A stretch of DNA of 64,000 nt, from positions 117,753,906 to 117,817,905 of the forward strand of contig CM056376.1 of NCBI GenBank assembly GCA_029718625.1, in the 5' to 3' direction. Origin of the DNA: Synaphobranchus kaupii. Lineage: Eukaryota; Chordata; Actinopteri; Anguilliformes; Synaphobranchidae. Position 1 is the stretch's first letter, and the number at the start of each line of letters is the position of its first letter. This document shows, piece by piece, positions 22,291 to 34,265 of the stretch. The position numbers and the translations under genes were made by a program. A model generated the notes under the pieces. The model was not told the DNA's origin. It did not search any database and saw only the letters and a list, made by a program, of their open reading frames with translations.

Positions 22291-23779
22291 TCTGCTTTAA
22301 TTAGCTAGTGTGGTTCATTGAACACTCATCCCGTCATTAGTCAGATTATGATATAGCTTTAAATTAACCAAGCAGAAACTAATACAAAATATAAAGCCAT
22401 CTATAAATATAGGCTATATGCCCAAGTATCATAAAAGCAAAATTACTGTTACTTTTGACTCCAAATAATGACATATTGTGAAACAAAAGCTTAAAACTAG
22501 CTAACGTTATAGGATTCACTCGCTAGCGAACATGCTAACGCTATAGGCTTACCATAGGATGCTAACATTAGTTAATCAAACTATTGATAAGGTAAAAACA
22601 TATTTTTATGACATTTCAGCATCTTAGCCAGGTTATTGACATATTAGTCACATATTTATGAGTTCTTATGTAACATTTCTCACTTGAAAATAAAAGATTA
22701 AAACCAGTGAGCTGGGCTGGGGTATCACCGGCTTTCTGGCTTTCGATGGCTAAACCCAGCTCCAGCCACTGCAGCTACCACATAGCCCGCCTTCATTAGG
22801 CTTGTCATTAAACTAATGTTGACTTGGTAAAAAAATTGTTAACAGTCAATTTTCTGTAGCGTTTTGTATCTCCTGCCGCAAATTTTAATGTTTTGTTGCA
22901 CAGAATTAGAAGCACTGTGAAATGTCAAGAATAATTAGCCAGGTAGCCACCTTGGCTAGCTAGGCTATGCATGCTAGTCTTTCTACCTATCTGCCTAACT
23001 TCATAATTAAAAATTAATTTCTCAAAAAAGAACATAGCTAACTCCTTGTCAAGCCTCACATCGCCCTGAAACCAATATAATGCAGATAACGTCCAACATT
23101 GTGACTTTTGGGAGTGATATTACGGGCTGGGAAGAACACACATCTCGTCTGGATCCATGGTTTCCAATGGGGAGTTACAGGTGTCCCCAGCACCAGAAGT
23201 AAGCATTCACCCCTCCCAGTCTAGATCGCCATCTTGTGAAATAGGCCAATTATCAAAACTAGCAGCAGGAGTGCCCTGAAAAATCTCCAGCCCACTTCCT
23301 CGTCCCACAACAGACACAGCTCATGAAAAAACAAAAAACAAAAGCCCAGACACAAAAAAACACATTCAAATTAACAAACACAAAAACGAGAGACAGCTGG
23401 ACTACATGTCGCCATTACAGCGCCATATGATGTCACCAAATATGCAACCAAATATTGATGACTATTTAAATTTATGTTAATTACTTTTGGTGCTCTAAAA
23501 TGGGGGGGACTATGTGTAAAAATGGCTAAAGTAGAAATAGAATTAAATCAAAATAGTAGTTTGTAAAATGATCAATGTATTGTTTGATCAATTTAATGCT
23601 ACCTTGATAAATAAAAGTATCAATTTCTTTTGAAAACATAAAAATGTCTCAGTGATTCCAAACTTTTGAACGGAAGTGTAATTTCAATAATATTTACTCC
23701 ATTAGTCAATGATGTCCTCCTGCCAGGGGACTCACTGTGAGTACTCCAATAAAATCAGCTCAGCTCAACTACTCATTAA

Positions 23780-25338
23780 AGGAGCTATATGTAACAAATT
23801 TACTGTACTAAATCATAAAATTACCATGATATGTCATCAGAGATTAAGGAAACATGCTAAGTCGAAATACTGGCTTCTCCGACAACAATGCTACAGCCAG
23901 TATGTTCTCCTTTGAAATTTCCATTCCGGGTCGGAACATCTGTATTTGTTTTGGCCTGTGTGATTCACTATTCTCCGAGTTATTTCCGCCCACTGCCCAT
24001 TACGAACAACCAGATGTAGTCTACTCCGGCACTCCGACAGCCAATTTACGATTGGCTAAGCTAAGTTCAACATCCTTTAGCTAGCTAGCTAAAGATTAAA
24101 ATATATATATGTATATAGCTAAACATACCACTAACGTTAGCTTATATCTGCAGGGCTCGAAATTAACTTTTTTACTTGGTAGCACTGGTGCTCCCAACTT
24201 CAAAAAGTTAGGAGCACCAGCAAAAATTTAGGAGCACCCACCAAAATGTAAGGAGCACCAACAATATATGTAAATTTATTTTTTTTACGCTCTCACGCTT
24301 AAAATGTGTCGACTCCGTTGCAAACGCACTGTTACCTGCGATCTCCGTCCCACAGGCTTTACAGTGTACACAGTGCATTGCGCCGTTGTCATACCTAAGC
24401 TAAAGCTAACGAAGTCCGAAGTCCTTCAGCCACTCTCTCCGAAAAGTGTACGCCTTCTTCGCTGCTGGTGCACCCACATCGCGCATCGCCAACAGTTTCA
24501 GCAGCCACGGCGACTACATCTGTTACGTTTTTAGTAACGTTAACGTTACTAAAAAATGCCGTAATCGTTCGCTTCATATTGTTAGCTTTCGATAACGCTA
24601 GCTAACGTTACCAATTTAGCTAGTTAGGTAACGTTAATAAATTGATAAAAAACTTTTGTCTTCAGGTAAAATTAGTTAACGCATTAGCTCTCTGTGTCAC
24701 GTGACAGTGGAGTGCCGCGAAAGGTAGTGATTGAAGGCTAATCTTAACCAATCTAAAATTAGCATTAAAGGTAAGAACGTCAAGCTCACGTTTGATTGGT
24801 TACAATGGTCACTGTCAGAGAAAGGGACGTTCGACTGGGGGGGGAAAAAAAGGTCGCACCAGAACAATTATTTGCACTCGCACAAATGCTCCCAATTATA
24901 TTTCGAGGTCGCACAGATTAAATTTCGGGAGCATATGCGACCAAAACGGTCGCAATTTCGAGCCCTGTATCTGTGTGACCGTAAACATAGCCAGCCATGC
25001 ATCTAGCTAACATTGACCGAGTTATAAAAAATCCACATGAGCTGGTTTATAATTTGCAAACAATAGTCTAAATAAATTGCAAACGTATACATTAGCTGAT
25101 CAACTTACAGTGTAGGACTCGTTGTCGCTTGTCATTGTCAAAATAGAATAAGTCTCAAAATATAATGTTGTGCTCGGCTCGTCTTGCGCTCGTGTTCGTT
25201 CAGTGTCCTCAACCTGGCAACCCGCGTGAGCTTCGAGTCTGGGGAGGAGGGAGTGGGCGGAGACAACTCTCCAATATTGTGAATTTGGACTGCAGTACCC
25301 ATTTTAAACGCTCGGTGTCAATGTTACATATAGCTCCT
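23780..25338. mobile_element. TTAA-flanked inverted-repeat element
   Basis: AGGAGCTATATGTAACA (23780) is mirrored exactly by TGTTACATATAGCTCCT (25338), 17 bp. Each end is next to TTAA (23776-23779, 25339-25342), the target duplication of piggyBac and Kolobok elements. No transposase signature is visible; much of the interior is a later hAT insertion. Confidence 0.82.
24151..24967. mobile_element. hAT-like element nested in the TTAA element
   Basis: Perfect 14-bp inverted ends CAGGGCTCGAAATT and AATTTCGAGCCCTG. Flanks share TATCTG, a partly decayed target duplication. AGGAGCACCA-type short repeats lie near the left end and GGTCGCA-type ones near the right. Non-autonomous; no transposase seen. 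Confidence 0.8.
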
Positions 25339-25574
25339 TTAAATTAAATGGTTTTTGGAATGTATTGTATTTGAATGGGACTTAAGACTTTCGGTTAAAA
25401 ATATATTTTAAACATCCTGTCAATCAAGTCATGATTATCCAAGACATGCAGGTTAGGCTAATTGGGAGGCGGCTTTAATAGAACGTTGCTGTAAAAGAGC
25501 AGTATGCTCAATCAACAAACCTTGTATAAATGAAGGTTAAATAAATTTTAAAAAATGAAGCTGAAGACGCAGAG

Positions 25575-25785
25575 CATCATAGAGTACAATGGATGATGGA
25601 CAATCAATGATGGATAATGGATGATTGATGATGAATAATGGATGAAGGATAATGTATGATTGATGGATTATGGATAGTGGATGGTTGATGGATGAAGGCT
25701 AGTGGATGATTGATGGATAATGGATGCTTGTTGGATAATGGATGGAGGACAATGGATGATTGATGAGTTATGGATAATGCTTCAC
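25575..25785. repeat. GGATAATGGATGATTGATG minisatellite
   Basis: Irregular ATGGATGATTGATGGATAAT repeats, about 210 bp. The preceding 25343-25575 holds nothing recognisable. Confidence 0.88.
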
Positions 25786-25899
25786 TGGAATGTTCCACTT
25801 ACAGACTACAGCTCAAAAATCAGCCCCAGAGTGAATGGAGGCATGGGGGTATGGAGCAAATTTAGTGCCAGTATTATTCACACGTTTCACAACTAATGT

Positions 25900-26410
25900 G
25901 TGTTTTGTGCACCGCAAAACACAATTCACACATTTTACGCATCGGAAAACTACAAATCCTGTTTTACAAATTGCAAACTACAAATCACAAGCTGTGGACA
26001 CACAAAACATGTTTCATGCATCGCAAAACTACAAACCCTGTTTTACAGGATAGAATAGAATAGAATAACTTTTATTTTCCCTTTCGAGAACTAGCCACCA
26101 GCAACAACAAAAAACACATAGACAGTGGGGCAGACCAAAAACACACAAACAAACACACCAAATAAAGACATACAATATCAAATGAAGTGAATTAAATTGG
26201 AATACAGCCATGATTAAATATAGCCCCCGCTGTCCCGAGATGTCCAGTGTCATTTAGCAGTCCAAAACACAAACACAACACACGCCTCTTCCTCCATACA
26301 CGCAGTGTTGCGGTCTCTGTACTGTTGAGACGGAGCACCGAACTGCATCAGCCTTCCCAAACTACAAAATTACAAACTACAAATCTCAAGCTGTGGATAC
26401 AAAAAAATAT
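25900..26410. other. AACTACAAAT repeat split by an insertion
   Basis: GCAAAACTACAAATCCTG and TACAAATC(A/T)CAAGCTGTGGA recur on both sides of an insertion at about 26044-26340. That insertion starts (AGAAT)n and ACTTTTATTTTCCC, the look of a reversed retroposon tail. Class not assigned. Confidence 0.45.
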
Positions 26411-26880
26411 GAATAATTTTGGCACTATTTTCCCATGTATGATAGGGAAATAATCCACACGTATATGCACCAATCAAAATGACTAGAGAGAGCCATGCAG
26501 CCAACCAGGGGAAGAGTAGCTCACAGACAAAGGGACACTAGTTGAAGAATGGCAGACATGCAAGATATCTTAAAGAAATGTATTCATGCCAAATATCGAT
26601 GATCAAACTTAAACATCTTTGACTAGTCATTTGCAATAAAGATAACATTTTCATTGGTAATTGTTGGTCGAGAAATTACCACCTTTATGATTTGATTTCT
26701 ATGAAAGGCAGACTAAGAATGAACAAGCTTGTACAAGACTGCTTACATATTTAACTACCCAGGTAGCCAAATAGGTCGGGCCCAGATCTGGCATTCCGAC
26801 TCAGTGACGGGCTTGAATTACTGCACGTTTCTGGCCCGTGATGTGGGGCGAGTCATTATTAACTGAACCAATATTATGTA

Positions 26881-27565
26881 CAAACCCTAATTCCAAAAAA
26901 GTTGGGACAGTATGTAGAATGCACATAAAAGCAGAAAGCAATGATTTGTAAATTCTCTTTTACATATATATTGATTGAAAACAGTACAAAGAAAATATAT
27001 TTAATGTTTTACCTTATGAACTTTATTGATTTTTGTAAAAAAAAAAAAAAAGTTAGATCCCAAAAAAGACTGGGAAGTTAAAAAAAAACACCTGTTTGGA
27101 ACATTCCACATGTTCACAGTTGATGCTATCATGACTGGGTATAAAAGGATATCAAAAGACTCTTGATATCTTATTTTCAGGTACGCTTACAAGCGATACT
27201 ATAACCTCTGCATTTCAATGGATCTCTATGGAAACTTGGGGGTGGAACTAGCTGTAAATTACACTGGAATAGTATGGAACCCATGGTTGGCTAAATGGTT
27301 ATAAGTCTGAGGTATCAAACGAGCCTCAAACCATCACTCTGTTGCCAGATATGCAGTAGATATGGATGGATCACTTTAAAGGTTGTTTCTCCTGACTCAT
27401 TTTCCGATTGAACTCTTGAAAAATAAGTCAGGAGAAACAACCCTCCATATCTGGCAGCAGAGTGATGGTTTAAGGCTCGTTTGATACCTCAGACCACTTG
27501 ATCACTGCTTTCTGCTTTTATGTGCATTTCACATACTGTCCCAACTTTTTTGGAATTGGGGTTTG
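26881..27565. mobile_element. Tc1-like non-autonomous element (AAAAAAGTTGGGACAG frame)
   Basis: CAAACCCTAATTCCAAAAAA at the left and TTTTTTGGAATTGGGGTTTG at the right, each next to TA. It carries a two-armed copy of the fold-back module at 27146-27500 and no transposase. A right end of the same family is at about 40805-40895. Confidence 0.85.
27146..27500. repeat. Fold-back module copy d (both arms)
   Basis: Starts with the small hairpin GATATCAA/TTGATATC. It runs through GGATCTCTATGG, GAGGTATCAAACGAGCCTC and GTTGTTTCTCCTGACT, then turns and mirrors itself (AGTCAGGAGAAACAAC, then GGCTCGTTTGATACCTCAG). This and 48940-49340 show that the module is a hairpin of which the other sites keep one arm. 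Confidence 0.85.
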
Positions 27566-28274
27566 TATTCTAAGTTATAATAAAGAAACATTATTTTTAC
27601 ATGTATGAAGACTATCATTCGCTTCAGGTGGGGTTCGTTGATGAAAATGAATAAAATAAGCCATGCTGGCCAGATCTGTTCTGGGTTTGGACTGAGTCCG
27701 GCAGTTTGTGGCCCAGTGCTGGTGCAGTTATGGCACATACGGCACACCACTCGGCCCAGAATCGTGCCGTGATTCAAGGCCGACACTTAGTCGAGTTGGA
27801 ATGCCGGCTTTGGACCAGACCCGTTTAGCTACGTAGCTGGGTAGCTGACTTGGTCTGCTTTTCAGCTAAAAATAATCTGGGGCATGGATGTGATGAAACC
27901 TTCATTGGCTATATAGTTTTTGTTCCATAGCATTAATCCAAAATTCATTTGCTTGCAAATATAGTTTAATGACGTCCATCTTCTATCATATGCTGGTGTT
28001 TAACTTTGTCTTTTCCCAACGTAGCTGTTAGGCAGAGAACTGCCTAGAACGGCTACATGCACGCCTCTTGCATGTAATGTTACTTGAACATGAGCTTGTA
28101 TAGACCTGGATTTTTTAGATTAGATTTACCTAGCTGGGCTAGTAATGATGGCTGGGGGTTGTAACATTAGTTAACTAAGTTAGCTAGCTACCTACTAATG
28201 GAAACTGAAAGTTAACATTGCTAGCTGCAAAGTAACAGAGTCTCTGCTTAATTAAACTAATAAGGTGAATTCTA

Positions 28275-28538
28275 TTAAATAAAACATGTAAGCACTGGAA
28301 AAGATTCTTCCATACACATGCACTCTACCAGACCTCTGGTGCAGATATGAGCTTGATTGTTGCGCTGCTGCTCAGCTGTTGCATTCAGGTATGGCGTGAA
28401 CAAGAAGTTCTTCTGAGCATACCCACTATCACCAAGTAAAATTCCACCATGGTCTCCTCTTTCAAACTGAGCATACAAAGAGGAGTTGAGGACAATCCTT
28501 GATGCAAAGCCTAATAAACATAGAAGGCAACCTTTCAC
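28275..28538 (-). pseudogene. PIF/Harbinger transposase fragment
   Basis: The minus-strand frame holds RIVLNSSLYAQFERGDHGGI, then LLGDSGYAQKNFLFTPY, ATAEQQRNNQAHICTRGLVE. The GDSGY box carries a catalytic aspartate of the Harbinger DDE nuclease, and the AHxxTRxxVE stretch carries the following Glu (family knowledge, HARBI1-like). About 75 residues remain; flanking frames are closed. 27845-28275 and 28540-29200 show nothing else recognisable. Confidence 0.82.
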
Positions 28539-29206
28539 TCATTCAGATATCTTGAAAATCATTCTGCTTCTATGTTGCAGATCCCAATTGATCTTTACTT
28601 TTTAAACTGTATCACAGAGTAGCAGGTATAACTCTTTAGTTGTTTTACTTTATTTATTTACTTATCTATTTTTTATGCATTAGGCCTAAAAATTATGAGC
28701 CATTTGTGCTGGTTACCAATGCTCTGTATGCAGTTAAAATTTGACTAATTTCATACTTTTTGAGTTCATAATGTAACCAAAACAAATGGACAAATATTTC
28801 ATAAATCTAACAATACAATGTATCTTGAAATGACTGACAGAGACAGAGTTAACTAACTAGCTGGCTGCTGTTTGAGTAGTGGCGGAAGTAAAAGTGCCGT
28901 CTGAGATTTTACCAGAAATACATAGTATAGCCGCCGCGCAGAGCCAATTGGACTGCAGTATGATAGAATGTCACTTCAAGGCTGTCAGAGGAGCAGCAGT
29001 TTAATGTAATATGAGAAACCAAATGAGCATGATCAGCAGTTGTCAGTACACAGTAAAATGGCCGGTGTTAAATTAACTGTTAGTGTACATATAGTTCATA
29101 TTGGACTCATATTAAATCTGTTAGTTGAATTAACACTGGACATTTTACTTTGTACTATTAACATGTTTAGCACACAGACTGCTATAATTACAGGAAGGCA
29201 GAGGAA

Positions 29207-29452
29207 GTGGTGAAGGAAAAGGCTTCTCTTTGTTTTACAGGAAACAGCTGAGGGTGGGTCCAGATTAGAACAGTTTTGGCATCTGTTATAAAAAATAACA
29301 GCTTTACTGTCTGTGCTACAGGTAGTGAACACCAGTGTAAAGAGTCATTCACAGGGGGCTGAGTCCCACATGGGGGCAGCACAGCCTGTATACGCCCTGG
29401 AAGTGATTGGAGCTCTGCAGCAGAAATACCACAAAGCCAATCAACTCATGCC
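29207..29452. repeat. 246-bp direct repeat, left copy
   Basis: Runs from GTGGTGAAGGAAAAGGCTTC to CCAATCAACTCATGCC. A second copy of equal length is at 32458-32703 with about five mismatches. The pair brackets the 26-bp array. Confidence 0.93.
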
Positions 29453-29454
29453 TG

Positions 29455-32187
29455 AGTTGGGAGTGCTACTTCTGCTCTTTTGATGGGAGCGCTACTCCTG
29501 CTCTTTTGATGGGAGCGCTACTCTTACTCTTTTGATGGGAGTGCTACTCCTGCTGTTTTGATGGGAGCGCTACTCCTGCTCTTTTGATGGGAGTGCTACT
29601 CTTGCTCTTTTGATGGGAGTGCTACTCCTGCTCTTTTGATGAGAGCCCTACTCCTGCTCTTTTGATGGGAGTGCTACTCTTGCTCTTTTGATGAGAGCGC
29701 TACTCCTGCTCTTTTGATGAGAGCGCTACTCCTGCTCTTTTGATGGGAGTGCTACTCTTGCTCTTTTGATGAGAGCGCTACTCCTGCTCTTTTGATGGGA
29801 GCGCTACTCTTGCTCTTTTGATGGGAGCGCTACTCTTGCTCTTTTGATGGGAGCGCTACTCTTGCTCTTTTGATGGGAGTGCTACTCCTGCTCTTTTGAT
29901 GGGAGCGCTACTCTTGCTCTTTTGATGGGAGTGCTACTCCTGCTCTTTTGATGGGAGCGCTACTCTTGCTCTTTTGATGGGAGTGCTACTCCTGCTGTTT
30001 TGATGGGAGCGCTACTCCTGCTCTTTTGATGGGAGCGCTACTCTTGCTCTTTTGATGAGAGCGCTACTCCTGCTCTTTTGATGAGAGCCCTACTCCTGCT
30101 CTTTTGATGGGAGTGCTACTCTTGCTCTTTTGATGAGAGCGCTACTCCTGCTCTTTTGATGAGAGCGCTACTCCTGCTCTTTTGATGGGAGTGCTACTCT
30201 TGCTCTTTTGATGGGAGTGCTACTCCTGCTCTTTTGATGAGAGCCCTACTCCTGCTCTTTTGATGGGAGTACTACTCTTGCTCTTTTGATGAGAGCGCTA
30301 CTCCTGCTCTTTTGATGGGAGCGCTACTCTTGCTCTTTTGATGGGAGCGCTACTCTTGCTCTTTTGATGGGAGCGCTACTCTTGCTCTTTTGATGGGAGT
30401 GCTACTCCTGCTCTTTTGATGGGAGCGCTACTCTTGCTCTTTTGATGGGAGTGCTACTCCTGCTGTTTTGATGGGAGCGCTACTCCTGCTCTTTTGATGG
30501 GAGCGCTACTCTTGCTCTTTTGATGAGAGCGCTACTCCTGCTGTTTTGATGGGAGTGCTACTCCTGCTCTTTTGATGGGAGCGCTACTCTTGCTCTTTTG
30601 ATGGGAGTGCTACTCCTGCTGTTTTGATGGGAGCGCTACTCCTGCTCTTTTGATGGGAGCGCTACTCTTGCTCTTTTGATGAGAGCGCTACTCCTGCTCT
30701 TTTGATGAGAGCCCTACTCCTGCTCTTTTGATGGGAGTGCTACTCTTGCTCTTTTGATGAGAGCGCTACTCCTGCTCTTTTGATGAGAGCGCTACTCCTG
30801 CTCTTTTGATGGGAGTGCTACTCCTGCTCTTTTGATGAGAGCCCTACTCCTGCTCTTTTGATGGGAGCGCTACTCCTGCTCTTTTGATGGGAGTGCTACT
30901 CCTGCTCTTTTGATGGGTGCGCTACTCCTGCTCTTTTGATGGGAGCGCTACTCCTGCTCTTTTGATGGGAGCGCTACTCTTGCTCTTTTGATGGGTGCGC
31001 TACTCCTGCTCTTTTGATAGGAGTGCTACTCCTGCTCTTTTGATGGGAGTGCTACTCCTGCTCTTTTGATGGGAGTGCTACTCCTGCTCTTTTGATGGGA
31101 GTGCTACTCCTGCTCTTTTGATGGGAGTGCTACTCCTGCTCTTTTGATGGGAGTGCTACTCCTGCTCTTTTGATGGGAGTGCTACTCCTGCTCTTTTGAT
31201 GGGAGCGCTACTCCTGCTCTTTTGATGGGAGCGCTACTCCTGCTCTTTTGATGGGAGTGCTACTCCTGCTCTTTTGATGGGAGCGCTACTCTTGCTCTTT
31301 TGATGGGAGTGCTACTCCTGCTCTTTTGATGGGAGTGCTACTCCTGCTCTTTTGATGGGAGCGCTACTCCTGCTCTTTTGATGGGTGCGCTACTCCTGCT
31401 CTTTTGATGGGAGCGCTACTCCTGCTCTTTTGATGGGAGCGCTACTTCTGCTCTTTTGATGGGAGCGCTACTCCTGCTCTTTTGATGGGAGTGCTACGCC
31501 TGCTCTTTTGATGGGAGTGCTACTCCTGCTCTTTTGATGGGAGTGCTACTCCTGCTCTTTTGATGGGAGCGCTACTCCTGCTCTTTTGATGGGAGTGCTA
31601 CGCCTGCTCTTTTGATGGGAGTGCTACTCCTGCTCTTTTGATGGGAGCGCTACTCCTGCTCTTTTGATGGGAGTGCTACTCCTGCTCTTTTGATGGGAGT
31701 GCTACTCCTGCTCTTTTGATGGGAGCGCTACTCCTGCTCTTTTGATGGGAGCGCTACTCCTGCTCTTTTGATGGGAGTGCTACGCCTGCTCTTTTGATGG
31801 GAGTGCTACTCCTGCTCTTTTGATGGGAGTGCTACTCCTGCTCTTTTGATGGGAGCGCTACTCCTGCTCTTTTGATGGGTGCGCTACTCCTGCTCTTTTG
31901 ATGGGAGTGCTACTCTTGCTCTTTTGATGGGAGCGCTACTCCTGCTCTTTTGATGGGAGCGCTACTCCTGCTCTTTTGATGGGAGTGCTACTCCTGCTCT
32001 TTTGATGGGTGCGCTACACCTGCTCTTTTGATGGGAGCGCTACTCCTGCTCTTTTGATGGGAGCGCTACTCTTGCTCTTTTGATGGGTGCGCTACTCCTG
32101 CTCTTTTGATAGGAGTGCTACTCCTGCTCTTTTGATGGGAGTGCTACTCCTGCTCTTTTGATGGGAGTGCTACTCCTGCTCTTTTGA
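29455..32187. repeat. 26-bp minisatellite, about 105 copies
   Basis: Unit reads GGGAG(C/T)GCTACTC(C/T)TGCTC then TTTTGAT. Variants (GCTGTTTTG, GAGAGCCCTAC, GGGTGCGC, TACGCC) recur in the same order. In the left half the spacing is about 445-470 bp, which is a 17-18-unit higher-order repeat; the right half is more uniform. No open frame is kept. Confidence 0.95.
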
Positions 32188-32457
32188 AGGGGGCATTGCA
32201 ATCTTGGAAGAACACTCCTCACCAGGAAACATAGAATAACGTTAGAACTATCATCGCAGTACGGTCTCCCCTGTTTAAACCACTGATCACTGCATGGCAT
32301 CCAGAAATACTTCAGCTAACTAGAAACATTGTGGTGCACTGGGAACATTGTAGCTAACTGTAAACATTGAGGCTAATCATAAACACTGTAGCTGAGTGGA
32401 AACACTGTAGCTAAATGTAAACACTGTAGTCAATCATAAACATTGTAGCTAAGTGGA
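32188..32457. repeat. Short AAACATTGTAGCTAA repeat
   Basis: Single-copy sequence, then from about 32318 several 20-22-bp units of AAACATTGTAGCTAACTG type leading into the right direct repeat. Confidence 0.7.
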
Positions 32458-32703
32458 GTGGTGAAGGAAAATGCTTCTCTTTGTTTTACAGGAAACAGCT
32501 GAAGGTGGGTCCAGATTAGAACAGTTTTGGCATCTGTTATAAAAAATAACAGCTTTACTGTCTGTGCTACAGGTAGTGAAAACCAGTGTAAAGAGTCATT
32601 CATAGGGGGCTGAGTCCCACATGGGGGCAGCACAGCCTGTATACGCCCTTGAAGTGATTGGAGCTCTGCAGCAGAAATACCACAAAGCCAATCAACTCAT
32701 GCC
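32458..32703. repeat. 246-bp direct repeat, right copy
   Basis: Partner of 29207-29452. It is followed at about 32715-32750 by TCGGGTTGAGATCTGGTGAC, the reverse of the Tc1 transposase SPDLNP catalytic stretch, so a Tc1 remnant lies just right of it. Confidence 0.93.
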
Positions 32704-33785
32704 TTCCAGAAGTTCTCATACATTCTGGATCGGGTTGAGATCTGGTGACTGAGACTATTAAATATGGGCAATGACATTATCATGCTTCTCAATTTTGCTG
32801 AGTATATTTGAGAGCACATTTTTCAAGAAGTACACAAACATTTTGGTCGCATAAATATGATGCTTTGTTTCAAAAAATGAGGCGCAGCTTCGCTGACGTT
32901 TTCCTTCAAATACAACAAAAACAACATATGACATGGCCGTGTAAGGGTGGGACGTCTTACAACATTTCCACAGTACGGTTGGAAAATAGTATTGAGGATA
33001 TTTATTAGCATTCTGCATATAGCGTAATAAACAGTGCACAGTACACAGCTGCTAGTACACAGTGCACAGGAGACAAGACGCAGTAGATAGGGCTCTGATT
33101 CGGACAGAGCCTTATTTTATCTGTCCTGGGCTAAGTCTGAATCAGAGCCCTATCTACTGCTTCCTGTCTCCTGTGTATTACAATACTGTATGCTGCTTAC
33201 TACATACTGTTTTGTGACATGTAGCCATACAAAAATATACTCCCCCACTGGTCGATCAAGAGCCTGCAAGTCCACCATATGAAGTGTTCCTCAAACTCAT
33301 GTACGTGTGAGTCTGACTTTATGAAACGGCAGCTACCCGCATGCATACATCAGAGCAGAGTTTTATGTTTATTTAGATCTCCTTTAGCTACAGTAGCTAC
33401 TCTTCTTGGAGTCCACAGTAAATGTTTGATTGTGGAGGTTGCAGCAATGAGTGCTGATATACAAATGATGGAGAAAGGTGGGAAACATTGAATAAGTTAA
33501 ATGTACTGCAAATTCAGTTATTAGGGAGCATTTAGTTAGTTAGCCAGTTTGGTTTGCTGTGTTCAGTTTAGGGGTATCACTGTGTTACCAGTGATACCAC
33601 TCATTCTGAGAAGAGACGGCTGTTCAAAGAGCTGGGCTCAATGCATGCCAGTCCTCTCTTTCACTGGTTGCTTGGCCACCGACGTCATAGCAACGGTTGC
33701 CTGGTTCAGCTTGGCTTCACTTCTGAAAGTTCTATAGTTACAAATTGCCAGAAAATATTTTTTAGTAAGCATGCTTCCAAATTAT
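32704..33785. other. Repeat remnants, no gene
   Basis: 32813-33010 is an inverted relative of 19200-19640. Around 33070-33180, CAGTAGATAGGGCTCTGATTC and GAATCAGAGCCCTATCTACTG form an inverted pair about 50 bp apart. 33180-33785 has no recognised gene; ACGTCATAGCAACGGTTGCC at about 33683 resembles a CRE half-site next to an RFX X-box. Confidence 0.5.
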
Positions 33786-34234
33786 TGCACTATTATAAAG
33801 TGTTAGGACAGTGACACATATTTTGTTGTTTTTGCTGTTCTCCAGCACATTGGATTTGAAATGGAACTGTGACTATGTGCTGACTTTCAGCATTAATTTG
33901 AGGGTTTTTACATCCTTATCAGGTGAACCGTCTAGCAATTGCAGCCATTTTTACACATAGCCCCCCACCCCCATTTTAGGGCACCAAAAGTCATTGGACA
34001 AATTTGGCATTTAACATAAACTTAAATAAAGTCATCATATTTAATATTTGGTTGCATACTGGTTGCAGATCCTTTGCATGACATGACTTCCTGATGTCTG
34101 TGACCCAACAACATCGAAAGACTCTTGATATCTTATTTTCTGGTACTCTTACAAGCGATACGATAACGTCTTTGTGTAAGATTAAGCTAATTCACCAAAC
34201 GGTGAATTTTTTATAACCCTTTTACTGGAGGGCA

Positions 34235-34237
<3 letters not shown>
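33786..34237. mobile_element. Chimeric Tc1-like remnant
   Basis: Left part GGACAGTGACACATATTTTG with CATAGCCCCCC belongs to the frame of 13621. It is followed by a one-arm module fragment (34075-34172). The right part, AAGCTAATTCACCAAACGGT, matches 14960-15010 from the GGTGCCAATAAT family. (TA)n follows. Confidence 0.75.

Positions 34238-34265
<28 letters not shown>

Larger units (their letters stand above)
20415..23678. mobile_element. Nested Tc1-like composite (CCGTTCAAAAGTTTGG frame)
   Basis: CACTACCGTTCAAAAGTTTG next to TA at 20413-20414 is mirrored by CAAACTTTTGAACGGAAGTG next to TA at 23679-23680. Inside these ends, on both sides, comes the inner part of a different Tc1 TIR (CATAGTCCCCCCATTTTAGG, with its mirror CTAAAATGGGGGGGACTATG). 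Inside that are a fold-back module, a 0.9 kb palindrome and a GCTAGC-rich tandem repeat. No transposase. Confidence 0.8.
26755..27844. mobile_element. DNA element with roughly 48-bp inverted ends
   Basis: CTACCCAGGTAGCC and GATCTGGCATTCCGAC at the left pair with GTTGGAATGCCGGC and GCTACGTAGCTGGGTAG at the right. The interior is non-coding and split by a Tc1-like element. Superfamily not assigned. Confidence 0.72.

Noticed and set aside
24304..24577. Small protein genes inside the TTAA element
   Set aside because: Overlapping frames on both strands inside a non-autonomous hAT insertion; no family signature.
29455..32187. Possible CRISPR-like array or TCF-site cluster
   Set aside because: Units are contiguous with no unique spacers, and the host is a vertebrate. 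The TTTTGATGGG word differs from the TCF/LEF consensus at a key base.
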